Source: Pedobacter cryoconitis
Lineage (GTDB): Bacteria; Bacteroidota; Bacteroidia; Sphingobacteriales; Sphingobacteriaceae
Assembly (NCBI RefSeq): GCF_014200605.1
Contig: NZ_JACHCE010000001.1
Span: 682,001-746,000, forward strand
Direction: 5' to 3'
Length of the DNA: 64,000 nucleotides
Shown here: one piece after another, positions 18,841 to 26,996 of the stretch
How the letters are laid out: every line of letters starts with the position of its first letter
Numbering within the stretch: position 1 is the stretch's first letter
Program-made: the position numbers and the translations under genes
Notes under the pieces: generated by a model
The model's database searches: none
What the model was told of the DNA's origin: nothing
The model's input: the letters and a program-made list of their open reading frames with translations, nothing else

Positions 18841-18939
18841 CTAGCTAATCTTTCGCAGCACGTTCCAGTAAGCAACAGGGAGAACAATCTGTTTTTCCTG
18901 ATAAGGAGCTTTTATAATTTCTTGTAGTTTTAAAGACAT
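18841..18939 (-). CDS. Possible 32-residue small protein
   Basis: An open frame of 32 codons starting ATG-TCT-TTA and ending AGC-TAG, in the 437-bp gap between the DUF2480 gene and the SufR-like regulator gene. The predicted peptide (MSLKLQEIIKAPYQEKQ, then a VLPVAYWNVL stretch) looks more protein-like than the 60-residue frame that overlaps it. There is no strong ribosome binding site, and I do not recognise a family. The rest of the gap is AT-rich and holds an AAGGAGG-type tract near 18781-18788. Confidence 0.25.
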   Translation of the reverse strand: MSLKLQEIIKAPYQEKQIVLPVAYWNVLRKIS

Positions 18940-19033
18940 AACTATTATTTAAAATTTGAATAAATAAACCGGTTTCTACACTAGAAAAGCTATAATTATG
19001 ATCGGTATATCCTAATAAGTTCAGCAAAGTTAG

Positions 19034-19074
19034 TACTTTTGTTAATAAAACAACTAAACACTTGTTTTATTAAC
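19034..19074 (+). promoter_or_regulatory. Promoter -7 element and 13-bp inverted-repeat operator of the SufR-like gene
   Basis: TACTTTTG at 19034-19041 fits the Bacteroidota -7 consensus TAnnTTTG. Directly after it, GTTAATAAAACAA (19041-19053) and TTGTTTTATTAAC (19062-19074) form a perfect 13-bp inverted repeat with an 8-base spacer. It ends two bases before the start codon at 19077. A dimeric regulator bound here would cover the transcription start, so autorepression by the SufR-like protein is likely. The core ACAA-N10-TTGT is broadly like the CAAC-N6-GTTG site known for cyanobacterial SufR, but it is not identical. Confidence 0.6.
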
Positions 19075-19076
19075 TT

Positions 19077-19706
19077 ATGATGACAAACAGATTTCTAATG
19101 TTGCTCAAAACCCGTGGTGCATTAACAGCCTCAGCAATTGCTCAGGAACTGGGAATGACAAAAGAGGGAGCGAGGCTGCAACTGTTAAAATATACAGAAG
19201 AAGGATTGATTCAATCGGAGAATGAATCGAGTGGTGTAGGCAGGCCTAAACAATTTTTTAGTCTGACAGCAGCGGGGCATTCTAAATTTCCGGATACACA
19301 TGCTGAACTTACTGTGAAACTGATCAGCATGATCAGAAGTACATTGGGAGATCATGCATTACAAAGTGTGATGGATGCTGCCGAACAATCTGGCAGGGAT
19401 AGATATATGATAGAATTGGATACTGTTCATGAGCTGGAAGCAAGGGTAGCAAAGCTAGCCGAAATCAGGAGCCGGGAAGGCTATATGGCAGAATATCTGA
19501 AAGATGACAATGGTTATCTGTTTATAGAAAACCATTGTCCGATCTGTGCAGCAGCAACATCCTGTCAGGGATTCTGCTCTGGGGAGCTGAACGTTTTCAG
19601 ATTTGTTCTGGGCGAAGAAGTTAATATTAACCGGTTAGACCATATCGTGGCGGGTGACAGAAGATGTTCTTACCGGATAAATCTTAAGAATAAGCTGGTC
19701 GTTTAA
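19077..19706 (+). CDS. SufR-like iron-sulfur helix-turn-helix regulator
   Basis: A 209-residue regulator with an N-terminal winged helix (ALTASAIAQELGMTKEGARLQL, about 15-37) and a C-terminal cysteine-rich domain. Cysteines at 154, 157, 163, 167 and 197 (HCPIC, CQGFC, GDRRC) resemble the Fe-S binding region of SufR, a repressor of suf iron-sulfur assembly genes. The closing AGDRRCSYRI is a strong family signature. A 13-bp inverted repeat just before the start points to autorepression. No suf operon lies in the window, but the divergent side leads to a DUF2480 gene. Fe-S sensing is inferred. Confidence 0.78.
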   Translation: MMTNRFLMLLKTRGALTASAIAQELGMTKEGARLQLLKYTEEGLIQSENESSGVGRPKQFFSLTAAGHSKFPDTHAELTVKLISMIRSTLGDHALQSVMDAAEQSGRDRYMIELDTVHELEARVAKLAEIRSREGYMAEYLKDDNGYLFIENHCPICAAATSCQGFCSGELNVFRFVLGEEVNINRLDHIVAGDRRCSYRINLKNKLVV

Positions 19707-19714
19707 TTTGATTT

Positions 19715-20152
19715 TCAGACATCCAGGGCATCATAAACGATAACTTTCTCCCACAGGTGACTGAAATTTTTAATGAACTCCAGATGTAAAGGGTGGGTTT
19801 GATAGGTAGCCTGCCCGGCAAGGTCTTTAAAGAAAACCAATTCAGATACTGCCCAGCTGTTGTCAACCACCTCACGTTTTTCTGTACTGGCTACGATACC
19901 TACCTTAAGTTTTTGAACTGTTTCTATAACTGACAGCGCTTTAACACCCGCAATCAGCTGATCACGGTCTGTCTTTGAAGCAGGGTTTTTCAACCAGAAG
20001 AAAACATGGTGTACTACAGGAAATTCTTCTGCATTTCTCAATACGGGTAAATCTGATATAGCCGGCATAACCTGCATTGCAGACGCTGCTGCTGTTCCTG
20101 CAAGCACAACTGCTGCTGTTCCAATAAATTTTCTTCTGTTTGACTTGTTCAT
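19715..20152 (-). CDS. Tat-exported Dabb (stress-responsive A/B barrel) protein
   Basis: A 145-residue protein with a twin-arginine leader (SNRRKFIG, then an Ala-rich hydrophobic stretch). The mature domain matches the Dabb ferredoxin-like fold: VVHHVFFWLKNP at the start, a central helix, and a final strand with THPLHLEFI and HLWEKVIVYDALDV. Dabb proteins are dimeric and include small heme- or polyketide-acting enzymes; the activity here is unknown. It follows the Tat-exported phospholipase C by 34 bp and is probably in the same transcript. Confidence 0.85.
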   Translation of the reverse strand: MNKSNRRKFIGTAAVVLAGTAAASAMQVMPAISDLPVLRNAEEFPVVHHVFFWLKNPASKTDRDQLIAGVKALSVIETVQKLKVGIVASTEKREVVDNSWAVSELVFFKDLAGQATYQTHPLHLEFIKNFSHLWEKVIVYDALDV

Positions 20153-20186
20153 CTGCTAACTGGTTATCTGTTCTTTGTTTTTTCTG

Positions 20187-22700
20187 CTAAAGTATATTTC
20201 CCATTAAAGGATCTGTTTTGGTAATTGTACCATTTTCTACCCTTCCGGCAAATCTTTCTATAAAACCAGTATTTCCTGCGCTGTTTACACTGAAATCGTA
20301 CCAGTTATAGCTTTTTGTCAAATCTAATATAAGACTTGCTTTACTATTTGCTGATACTTTTAACGTTTTATTTCCAGTTTTATAACTGATGTCTTTAATC
20401 TGTAACTCCTGTAGCTGTTTACTGTGATTGGTGATGGTTACAATTACATTCCCACTTAGTTTTAATGGATGTAATTTGTCTTTTTCATAATTACAGACCA
20501 CGGTGATCAAAGGATTTCTGTCATCGCCAATAAATTCTCTGAAAAAACCATTTGGGCCATATACCCTCAAATGATATTTTCCTCCTTCAAAATCTTTCAA
20601 TAACCACTGATCCTCCAGGGTGTCACCAGCAGATACTGTATAATCCCAGCTGCGTAATACTTCTTCCTGATAAGGGTTCATAGCATAAACTGTAAAAGGA
20701 GAGCCTGCTGATTTTTTGCCAAATGATTTATCAGCAGCGTTAAAGCTGATTTTAAACTTTCCCTGTACCATTTCACCGTGAACATATAACTCGTAAGGTA
20801 ATGCACAGGAAGAACGTATGCCTTTTTCCTGTTGAGGAAAATAAGGGGAATCAGCATGATTTTTATTAATCAGATCAATCTCTTCAGGACTTAATTTTTT
20901 ATATGTATCTGGTAATTCCTTAAATTTCGAAGAATAAATGCGCTCCATAAAAGGTGTCTTTTCCAGGAACTGAGGTTGTTCAGTCTTTTCACCATGATAA
21001 GGTCTGAAAGCCGAAGTCAAGTCTCCGCAAACCGTTCTTCTCCAGGGTGTAATGTTTTCTTCTACTATCTTTTTATTTAGTTTTTTCTCTATAAATGTCT
21101 CCAGAAATTGTAAAGAAGAAGTATGGTCAAAAATTTCCGAACAAACATAACCGCCCCTTGTCCATGGAGAAACGATCACCATAGGTACACGATAACCTAA
21201 GCCTATCTGACTTTCTCTGATCCGGTCCTCTTTCATAGACGGATTAGTCTGGTAGTCTTTAGTTGCGAAATCCATTTTAGGATCAATCCCTTTAGAGACT
21301 TTACCAGAATGTTCTTTATAGGGATCAGGAGGTACAAAAGGAGGGATATGATCAAAGTAACCGTCATTCTCATCATAAGTAAGAATAAAAATGGTTTTTT
21401 TCCATATCTCAGGATTTTTAGTCAGAATTTCGATAACCTCACTGACAAACCATGAACCGAACCAGGGTACGCCCGGATGATCTGAAAAGTTTGCAGGGGT
21501 CATTAGCCACGAAACCATTGGCAAAGAACCATTATTTACATCTTTTCTGAACTGGTCAAGGATATCACCTTTAGGAATGTTCAGTTCTCTTTCTACACCG
21601 TTCTCCTCGTATTTTAAAGGACTAAGCTGATGGAAATCAGGGTCATTTGAATTAATGCCGAAAGCTTTGGCATTCAGGTTTTTTGCTTTCTGCGATAAGG
21701 CTTCATAATTAGCCTGTGAATATTCCTGCTCTTCCAGCTCTGTTTTATGGAGTAGTTTTTTGAGTGCCTCAAATTTTGTCTGTTCTTCCGGACTCCGCTT
21801 TTTATGATCTGCAGCAGCAATCTGTGCCAGCAAATCTTTCTTTTTATCTTTTAGATTAGCAATTGCCCCCGGGTGATGACGAACATTATACTGTTCGAAA
21901 TATTCCATCACATTGGTGCCGAAATTACTTAGCCATGCGCTCGATTCACCGTTGAGGCCAAAACCTAAAGTCAGTTCGTTCTGATAAATTTTCCAGGGGA
22001 CATCATTTTCTTCCAGACGCTCAGGAAAGGTCTTCCAATTTAAAGTAGGTTTGTCATAATTACTGATATTCCAGAGATGTGCCATTCCTTCGGTACTGTT
22101 CTTTTCACGTATGGTACCGGTCATCCAGTAATAGCGGTTTGGATGTGTGCCGGCAATGACAGAGCAGAAATTCTGGTCGCATACCGTAAAGGCATCCGCC
22201 AGCGAATAATAAAAAGGGAAATCTTCTCTTTTGCAATAGCCGATAGTCAGTGGCATATGGGCATATGTACGATTGTAAGCTTTTTTTACATTCAGCCACT
22301 GATCATATTTTCCTCCGTTGCGGGCATCAGTCTGATCTGTCCAGTTATGTGGTAAAGCGCCCATCCAGGCCACCTTTGTATCTTTGATACTCAGATGAAA
22401 AGGAGCATAGGTCTCACCTTCTTTATTTGATTGAAGAAATACTTTATTTTTATTAGGCAGGTCAATTGCCCTTGGGTCATTAAAGCCCCTTACACCCTGC
22501 AGCATACCAAATTCATGGTCAAAAGAACGGTTCTCCTGCATCAGAAAAACAACATGTTCAGCATCATAAAAAGTACTGCCTGCAGCCGGGTCGATTGCCA
22601 TTGCCTTTTGGATAACAGGCGGCAAAGTGTTGATTAAAGCAGCACCACCAGAAAGGAGTGCTGCTTTTTTTATAAAATCTCTACGTGAATCCATATGCAA
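20187..22700 (-). CDS. Phosphocholine-specific phospholipase C, Tat-exported
   Basis: Hydrolyses phosphatidylcholine and possibly sphingomyelin outside the cytoplasm. The 837 residues start with a twin-arginine leader (SRRDFIKKAALL). The catalytic phosphoesterase domain shows QENRSFDHEFG near the mature N-terminus, SVIAGTHPNRYY, the YDENDGYFDH metal motif and VSPWTRGG. Two C-terminal beta domains (DUF756 type) follow from about residue 620. The architecture matches the Pseudomonas PlcH/PlcN family. The ATG at 22700 or the one two codons later are both possible. Its neighbours are a secreted EEP-fold enzyme upstream and a Dabb protein downstream. Since bacteria of this group make few phosphocholine lipids, its target may be foreign. 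Confidence 0.9.
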   Translation of the reverse strand: MHMDSRRDFIKKAALLSGGAALINTLPPVIQKAMAIDPAAGSTFYDAEHVVFLMQENRSFDHEFGMLQGVRGFNDPRAIDLPNKNKVFLQSNKEGETYAPFHLSIKDTKVAWMGALPHNWTDQTDARNGGKYDQWLNVKKAYNRTYAHMPLTIGYCKREDFPFYYSLADAFTVCDQNFCSVIAGTHPNRYYWMTGTIREKNSTEGMAHLWNISNYDKPTLNWKTFPERLEENDVPWKIYQNELTLGFGLNGESSAWLSNFGTNVMEYFEQYNVRHHPGAIANLKDKKKDLLAQIAAADHKKRSPEEQTKFEALKKLLHKTELEEQEYSQANYEALSQKAKNLNAKAFGINSNDPDFHQLSPLKYEENGVERELNIPKGDILDQFRKDVNNGSLPMVSWLMTPANFSDHPGVPWFGSWFVSEVIEILTKNPEIWKKTIFILTYDENDGYFDHIPPFVPPDPYKEHSGKVSKGIDPKMDFATKDYQTNPSMKEDRIRESQIGLGYRVPMVIVSPWTRGGYVCSEIFDHTSSLQFLETFIEKKLNKKIVEENITPWRRTVCGDLTSAFRPYHGEKTEQPQFLEKTPFMERIYSSKFKELPDTYKKLSPEEIDLINKNHADSPYFPQQEKGIRSSCALPYELYVHGEMVQGKFKISFNAADKSFGKKSAGSPFTVYAMNPYQEEVLRSWDYTVSAGDTLEDQWLLKDFEGGKYHLRVYGPNGFFREFIGDDRNPLITVVCNYEKDKLHPLKLSGNVIVTITNHSKQLQELQIKDISYKTGNKTLKVSANSKASLILDLTKSYNWYDFSVNSAGNTGFIERFAGRVENGTITKTDPLMGNIL

Positions 22701-22763
22701 AAGTATATGGAAATATGGTAAAACGTATTAAGCCATTGTTAATAGGAAGACTTCACGAAATTG

Positions 22764-23609
22764 TTACTTTTTGAGGTTGACTTCTACTAAAACAGGGAAA
22801 TGATCTGAAGGATATTTACCATGATAAGAATCTGTCAGCAGACCCCATCTGTCTGCCTTGAAATCTTTAGTGACAAAAACATGGTCAATAATTTCAGATC
22901 CATCAAGGTGTGCACCGAATTCATTAAAAGAGGGATTATTTATATAAGGGTGTTCAACCTGATGATAAGTATCTTTCAAATAACCGGATTTAGCTAAAGT
23001 CTGGTACCATTCACTATCCTGTCCGCCATTTAAATCACCTGTAAATACAGCAGGTTCGTTTCCTGCAATTTCTTTCATTTTGCGGACTATCAGTTTACTG
23101 CTTTCTACTCTTGCAATCTCTCCCTGATGGTCAAAATGCGCATTAAAGTAATAAAATTTGCTGCCTGTTTTGATCTCCTGTAATTCTACCCAGGTACAAA
23201 TGCGGTTGCAGCAAGTGGCATCCCAGCCTAATCCAGGTTTGTCCGGAGTTTCAGATAACCAAAAGTCACCTTTTTTTAAGAGTTTAAGCTTGTCCTTTTT
23301 GTAGAAAATTGAAGAATGCTCACCACCATCTTTTCCGTCATCACGTCCTTTGCCGTAATGGGCATATTCTGGTAAAGCAGCATTGATGTCATCCAGCTGG
23401 TTCTTAAATCCTTCCTGAATTCCGAATATGTCAAATTGATGAAAACGTAAAAGACTGGCAACAACCGGCGCTCTTTGTACCCATAGGTTACCAATGTCAC
23501 CTTTGTTGTCATTACGAAGATTATAGGTTCCGATAATTAGCCGCTGTGCGAAAAGCTGTGTACTTAATACTAAAAGAAAAATGGCTGTGATACTGGTTCT
23601 TCTGATCAT
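22764..23609 (-). CDS. Secreted endonuclease/exonuclease/phosphatase family protein
   Basis: A 281-residue Mg-dependent phosphoesterase of the EEP superfamily with a cleavable leader ending FAQ. Motifs run in order: YNLRNDN, IFGIQEG (metal Glu), FNAHFDHQGE (His/Asp), FTGDLNG (catalytic Asp), and the C-terminal SDHFPV. The family includes nucleases, inositol phosphatases and sphingomyelinases, so the substrate is open. It sits 63 bp before the phospholipase C gene on the same strand, which hints at a phosphodiester-scavenging pair. Confidence 0.88.
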   Translation of the reverse strand: MIRRTSITAIFLLVLSTQLFAQRLIIGTYNLRNDNKGDIGNLWVQRAPVVASLLRFHQFDIFGIQEGFKNQLDDINAALPEYAHYGKGRDDGKDGGEHSSIFYKKDKLKLLKKGDFWLSETPDKPGLGWDATCCNRICTWVELQEIKTGSKFYYFNAHFDHQGEIARVESSKLIVRKMKEIAGNEPAVFTGDLNGGQDSEWYQTLAKSGYLKDTYHQVEHPYINNPSFNEFGAHLDGSEIIDHVFVTKDFKADRWGLLTDSYHGKYPSDHFPVLVEVNLKK

Positions 23610-23794
23610 AATTTTATTTGATGCTAAATCTGTTTAAGAATTCAATTAAGATTTCTGTTAAATAAATGTGACGAATATAAAATATTTTGTGCTAACTGAT
23701 AAGTATAATAATGTTTCGCGGGATTATATGTTTTTATCTTAATATAAACTTTATACAGGGCGGTTATTTTTACCATACATCTATTCACGTTTTT

Positions 23795-25162
23795 ATGAAA
23801 ACATGCTCTCTGTTTATCAAAACGCTGCTGTTGTACCTGATGATTTTTTCGCTTTACAGCTGCAAGAAATCAGATAACAGGCCGGATTATCCAGCGGGCA
23901 GCCAGGAAAATATCAATTCCTGGATATTGGATAGTATGAAAGTATATTACTACTGGAATGCGGGTTTACCCGGAAATCCAGTTTTGAATACAGATCCTTC
24001 TTCTTTCTTTAAAAGTATAAAAAATAGTGCTGACCGTTTTTCTGCTTTGGTAAACCCAGATTTACCTGAGAGTTATCCCCCGTCTTTAGTACATACCTTA
24101 GGATTTGACTGGATCACTTTACAAACCAGCGATGGACAGGTAAAAACGATGATTAGTCTGGTTGTCCCGGGTTCCAGGGCGGCCGGTAAAGGTCTGGTCC
24201 GGGGTGATATCATTCAAACGATTAACGGAACTGTTCCCACTGCAGCTAATATTGCATCGCTGACCAATAATAGCATTCTAAAGCAAAGTACTGATCTGGA
24301 GCTGGTGGGTAAAACCGGAATTATCCAGGTTCAGCGGTTAATCAATTCCGAAGACCCGGTTTATACCTATCATGTTTTTCAATCTGGCGGTAAAACTTAT
24401 GGTTATCTTTTTTTAAACTCCTTTGAAAATACTGCGCTGTCCCAATTAAAAAGAGCTTTCGCTTATTTTAAACAGGAGCAGGTACAGGAATTGATTCTGG
24501 ATATGCGCTATAATCCCGGAGGCAGCGTTCCTGTGGCTGCTGCCCTGGCAGTGATGATCGCTCAGAATACTACAGAAGCTGCAACTTTTGTAGAATACAG
24601 AGGTAACCAGAAAGCAGGGGTGAGGAAAAGTAGTTTTGGTGCAGAGCTGAGTAAACTGCCATCAGGATTAAATATTGGCTTTGCAGGTTTTTCTGGTTAC
24701 CGGTTAAATCTGAATAAAATTTACGTGTTAACAGGGAACCACACTGCATCTGCAGCAGAACTCCTGATTAATTCACTCAGACCTTACATCACTGTCGTTC
24801 ATTCCGGACAGCAAACACTGGGAAAAGACATGGCAGGTTTTGTGATCAAAGATTATAGAAATCCGCAGATTGTTCCAAAATGGGAAATCTATCCAATGAT
24901 TTTTAAGTTATACAATGCTGCTGGCAGAGGGGATTACAGTAATGGACTGACACCTGATCAAATCACTGATGAGCTCACCGTGCTTCCTCTAAAACCTTTT
25001 GGTGATCTTTCAGATCCGCTGATTCAGAGCTGTCTGCAAAAAACTAATATGGTTGCAGGCCAAAACAGAGTTGAATCCACTTTGGAAAGACCCCGTGTAA
25101 TTTTCGACTCCAGGGTTCCGGTCGATTTAAAAACAGGTCTGACCATATCAAGGCCCTATTAA
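23795..25162 (+). CDS. S41 family peptidase (C-terminal processing protease-like), lipoprotein
   Basis: A 455-residue serine protease of family S41. A lipoprotein leader (FSLYSCKKS) is followed by a helical region, a PDZ domain (VPGSRAAGKGLVRGDII) and the protease core. The catalytic Ser lies in the NHTASAAELL motif, following a LDMRYNPGG strand-loop. I choose the ATG at 23795 because the leader starts there; an earlier in-frame ATG at 23711 adds residues with no role. It is divergent from the EEP gene and followed by an ECF sigma gene. Substrate unknown. Confidence 0.9.
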   Translation: MKTCSLFIKTLLLYLMIFSLYSCKKSDNRPDYPAGSQENINSWILDSMKVYYYWNAGLPGNPVLNTDPSSFFKSIKNSADRFSALVNPDLPESYPPSLVHTLGFDWITLQTSDGQVKTMISLVVPGSRAAGKGLVRGDIIQTINGTVPTAANIASLTNNSILKQSTDLELVGKTGIIQVQRLINSEDPVYTYHVFQSGGKTYGYLFLNSFENTALSQLKRAFAYFKQEQVQELILDMRYNPGGSVPVAAALAVMIAQNTTEAATFVEYRGNQKAGVRKSSFGAELSKLPSGLNIGFAGFSGYRLNLNKIYVLTGNHTASAAELLINSLRPYITVVHSGQQTLGKDMAGFVIKDYRNPQIVPKWEIYPMIFKLYNAAGRGDYSNGLTPDQITDELTVLPLKPFGDLSDPLIQSCLQKTNMVAGQNRVESTLERPRVIFDSRVPVDLKTGLTISRPY

Positions 25163-25226
25163 ATATATATTATTTAAGTTAACATATTATTAATCTGTAG
25201 TTTATATACTACGTCATTTTGAAACT

Positions 25227-25234
25227 TAGCTTTG
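25227..25234 (+). promoter_or_regulatory. Candidate -7 promoter element of the ECF sigma gene
   Basis: TAGCTTTG matches the Bacteroidota TAnnTTTG element and lies 6 bp before the ATG at 25241. If it is used, the transcript would start at or next to the start codon (leaderless). I see no clear TTG at the expected -33 distance. Confidence 0.35.
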
Positions 25235-25240
25235 TAAGGT

Positions 25241-25837
25241 ATGACAGTGTTGACAAAAGGTATCATTCAGGATTTCATTAATGGTAATGAATATGCTTTT
25301 ACCCAAATTTACGGGCTGTATTATAAAGATATCAGATCCTACTGCTTTCAGCATACACGTTCGGCCGAATTAGCTGATGAACTTACCAGTGATGTATTTC
25401 TGCGTTTTTGGGAATCGCGTGAAAATCTCGATCCGGAAAGGGAAGTAAAGCCATATCTTTTTACAATTACAAAAAATGTAACCTTTACCTGGCTTAAGCG
25501 TACACTTACGGATCAGAAAATGAAGAATGTGTTTCGTGGCCGCTATCTTTCTGCTCAGGAAGATGCAAGTCAGCATATTGCAATTACTGCTGCGATGGAC
25601 CTCGCTTTACTCCGTCAGATTATGGGGAAGATTCCTTCAAAAAGGAGGCGGACTTTTGAACTCTGTAAAATTGATGGGTTCACCTATGCTGAGGCAGCTA
25701 ACATGCTTTCAGTGAGTAAAGAAACGATCAAAGAACATATGAGTTTAGCCAAGAGAGATCTGAGTAAACTGGCAGACGCTACCGATTATATTTATCTTCT
25801 TTTACCCCTGTTTTTTTCTCTCGATAATTATTTTTAA
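25241..25837 (+). CDS. ECF RNA polymerase sigma factor
   Basis: A 198-residue sigma-70 family factor of the Bacteroidota FecI-like type. Region 2 is around residues 18-85 (ELADELTSDVFLRFWE) and region 4 around 120-175 (RRRTFELCKIDGFTYAEAANML, with the helix-turn-helix). The end is hydrophobic, as often seen in this type. The next gene is a FecR anti-sigma factor, then a TonB receptor with an STN signalling domain. The trio forms a trans-envelope pathway in which the loaded receptor frees the sigma factor. Confidence 0.93.
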   Translation: MTVLTKGIIQDFINGNEYAFTQIYGLYYKDIRSYCFQHTRSAELADELTSDVFLRFWESRENLDPEREVKPYLFTITKNVTFTWLKRTLTDQKMKNVFRGRYLSAQEDASQHIAITAAMDLALLRQIMGKIPSKRRRTFELCKIDGFTYAEAANMLSVSKETIKEHMSLAKRDLSKLADATDYIYLLLPLFFSLDNYF

Positions 25838-25880
25838 TTACCATCCCCCCTAAACATCCCGCCCGATAGTATATAGTAGT

Positions 25881-26855
25881 ATGAAGTCGAGCGAGAAAAA
25901 GAATCTATACCGTAGGTTTCTTGAAAAGGAATTGAATGCAGCAGAGCTGGATGAGTTTTTTCTATTGGTAGAAAATGGCGAATTTGATTTTGATTATCAG
26001 GAAGTCATGCCGGTAGTCGAAGAATCAGGCATAGTTACAGCGCCTGTAAGAGAAGAACATACGATAGAAGTGGTCAATGTTCCCCAAACTAAAATAAGAC
26101 CTTTATTCAGGGCTTTAATCAGGTTAACTGTAGCAGCTTCCCTGTTACTTATTTCTGCTATAGGATATTTGGCTTATCGCAGAACAGAAAATTTAAAACA
26201 GCAATTCTTATTTACAACTGTAAAGGTGCCTGTAGGATCTGTCAGGATTATTACCCTCAAAGACCATTCTGTAGTCACCCTGAATTCTGGTTCTGTGTTT
26301 AAATATCCTGCTTCATTTGCTTCGGATAATCGTAAAGTGTTTTTGATTAAAGGAAAAGGATTTTTTGAGATTGCTAAAGATAAAAGCAGACCATTTACCG
26401 TGTATTCTTCTAAGTTATCAACTACTGCTTTAGGCACTTCTTTCACCGTAGAAAATTACAAAGCCTATCAGCTCGAAAAAGTATGCTTATATACGGGGAA
26501 AGTACAGATAGGCAGTAAAGAAAAAGGGTTCTCCCCATTAAAGCTTATCCCTGGTCAGCAATATACGCAGACCGGTGATACAGGTACAAAAGGAGTTTTT
26601 GATGGAGATGGAGAAATCAAACCTTATGCCGAAGATGGTTCATTGGAATTTGATAATACCAGTTTGACAGAAGCTTTGGCCCGTGTAGCCTCTTATTATA
26701 ATATTACACTAGCTTTTGATAAAGCAGATCTTAAAGGTTTCGCAATTAGTGGGAAATTCAGAAATGAACCTGTTAAAGATGTAATCCGTACACTTTTATT
26801 TACTCATCATTTAAAGTTTAAAAAAATCCCTGAGGGGTATGTTATTATGAATTGA
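25881..26855 (+). CDS. FecR family anti-sigma factor
   Basis: A 324-residue inner-membrane protein with a cytoplasmic N-terminal part (~1-75) that should hold the sigma factor, one membrane helix (~80-97, LLLISAIGYLAYR), a periplasmic FecR domain (~110-210) and a C-terminal DUF4974 domain (~250-320, FDNTSLTEALARVASYYNI) that meets the receptor STN domain. The order sigma, FecR, TonB receptor with STN is the standard one. Confidence 0.92.
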   Translation: MKSSEKKNLYRRFLEKELNAAELDEFFLLVENGEFDFDYQEVMPVVEESGIVTAPVREEHTIEVVNVPQTKIRPLFRALIRLTVAASLLLISAIGYLAYRRTENLKQQFLFTTVKVPVGSVRIITLKDHSVVTLNSGSVFKYPASFASDNRKVFLIKGKGFFEIAKDKSRPFTVYSSKLSTTALGTSFTVENYKAYQLEKVCLYTGKVQIGSKEKGFSPLKLIPGQQYTQTGDTGTKGVFDGDGEIKPYAEDGSLEFDNTSLTEALARVASYYNITLAFDKADLKGFAISGKFRNEPVKDVIRTLLFTHHLKFKKIPEGYVIMN

Positions 26856-26870
26856 GCGCTCAGTAAACCA

Positions 26871-26924
26871 GGTACAATGTACCAAACAAAAAAGAGAAGT
26901 ACCGCTGGCGGCAGTACTTCTCTT
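26871..26924 (+). terminator. Hairpins between the FecR and TonB receptor genes
   Basis: Two inverted repeats fill the 141-bp gap. GGTACA-A-TGTACC is at 26871-26883. A perfect 11-bp stem (AAGAGAAGTAC 26892-26902, GTACTTCTCTT 26914-26924) has a GC-rich inner loop. No T-run follows on the plus strand, so the larger hairpin may act as an attenuator or mRNA stability element rather than a full terminator. Confidence 0.5.
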
Positions 26925-26996
26925 AATTACCGGTAAAACCGGCAAAAAAACAATGATAAATCACGATTCACAGGCGCAATAAACCATTCCAAAAGT

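Noticed and set aside
18845..19027. A 60-residue minus-strand frame in the DUF2480/SufR gap
   Set aside because: Cys-rich end and Asn/Tyr/Ser-rich start look random. The 32-residue frame in another phase is more protein-like, though also uncertain.
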